A DNA stretch of 22,489 nt. Source: a virus. The translations under genes and the position numbers were made by a program. Under the pieces are notes generated by a model. It was not told where the DNA came from. It ran no database searches and saw only the letters and a list, made by a program, of their open reading frames with translations. The stretch spans positions 1 to 22,489 of the IMG/VR virus record IMGVR_UViG_3300017782_000249; one strand, given 5' to 3'. Shown piece by piece: positions 22,202 to 22,489 of this stretch. The first letter of the stretch is position 1; each line of letters begins with the position of its first letter.

Positions 22202-22489
22202 ATGAGTGCAACTGATACTTTAAACAAAGTTAGAACTATGCTAGGTTTAGAAGCTAAACTAGAGCAGATGAAACTAGAGAACGGTACATTACTTGAAGCC
22301 GATAAATTTGAAGCAGGTCAACCTGTATTTATTGTTACAGAAGACGAAAAAGTAGCTTTACCTGTAGGTGTTTATGAAGTAGAAAACGGATTAACATTAA
22401 AAGTAGAAGACGAAGGTGTAATTGCTGCACTAGAAGAAGTTAAAGCAGAGGAAGTGGAAGAAGAAGTAACAGAAGAAGTTACTGAAGAA
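22202..22489 (+). CDS. Acidic scaffold-like protein (partial, runs off the end)
   Basis: A frame of 96 codons open to the end of the window, starting MSATDTLNKVRTMLGLEAKL. The middle is VFIVTEDEKVALPVGVYEVE, and the end is strongly acidic (EEVKAEEVEEEVTEEVTEE). Helical start, short beta middle and a Glu-rich tail are typical of phage scaffold or assembly proteins placed between protease and major capsid genes. The remainder lies outside the window. Confidence 0.65.
   Translation, partial: MSATDTLNKVRTMLGLEAKLEQMKLENGTLLEADKFEAGQPVFIVTEDEKVALPVGVYEVENGLTLKVEDEGVIAALEEVKAEEVEEEVTEEVTEE

Overview
This window looks like a contiguous piece of a tailed-phage (Caudoviricetes) genome, probably of siphovirus type, that infects a member of the Bacteroidota, most likely a flavobacterium. 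The supports are the AT-rich composition, A-rich leaders without a clear Shine-Dalgarno, two promoters that fit the Bacteroidota consensus (TTTG, 19-20 bp, TAnnTTTG), and protein families typical of flavobacterial phages. Every recognisable gene is on the + strand. Most neighbours overlap by ATGA or TAATG junctions. I see no integrase, tRNA, CRISPR array or insertion sequence.

Positions 1-6215 are a replication and early module. It holds an SSB-like protein followed by a rho-independent terminator, a PD-(D/E)xK-like protein, a DnaB/RecA-type ATPase, a PAPS-reductase-like PP-loop protein, a sigma-70-like factor, several small conserved proteins, a second PD-(D/E)xK-like protein, a RecE/exonuclease VIII-like nuclease, and a small protein resembling the DNA-binding domain IV of DnaA.

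Positions 6226-9108 are a tight four-gene block: ParB-like protein, TET/JBP-like 2-oxoglutarate/Fe(II) oxygenase, small terminase and large terminase. The first pair resembles a DNA base-modification cassette co-transcribed with the packaging motor. Positions 9109-9395 contain no gene. They hold a strong promoter and a highly structured segment that may be a roughly 190-nt non-coding RNA. Small genes and a GT29 (sialyltransferase-like) glycosyltransferase follow.

Positions 10724-20458 are the tail module. It has a tail-assembly chaperone pair with an apparent -1 frameshift site at a T9 run, tail-completion/connector candidates, two large structural proteins (one with threonine-rich linkers), a second glycosyltransferase and the tape measure protein. 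Positions 20479-22489 begin the head module with an XkdF-like prohead protease, two small Cys-containing proteins, a short virion-like protein and a truncated acidic scaffold-like protein. Portal and major capsid genes are not in the window.

The items most worth a second look are the structured RNA after the large terminase; the oxygenase/ParB/glycosyltransferase/PP-loop set, which could form a DNA hypermodification system; the chaperone frameshift; and two recurrent leader motifs (AAACAATA and AATCGTTAATA) that may mark different expression classes.
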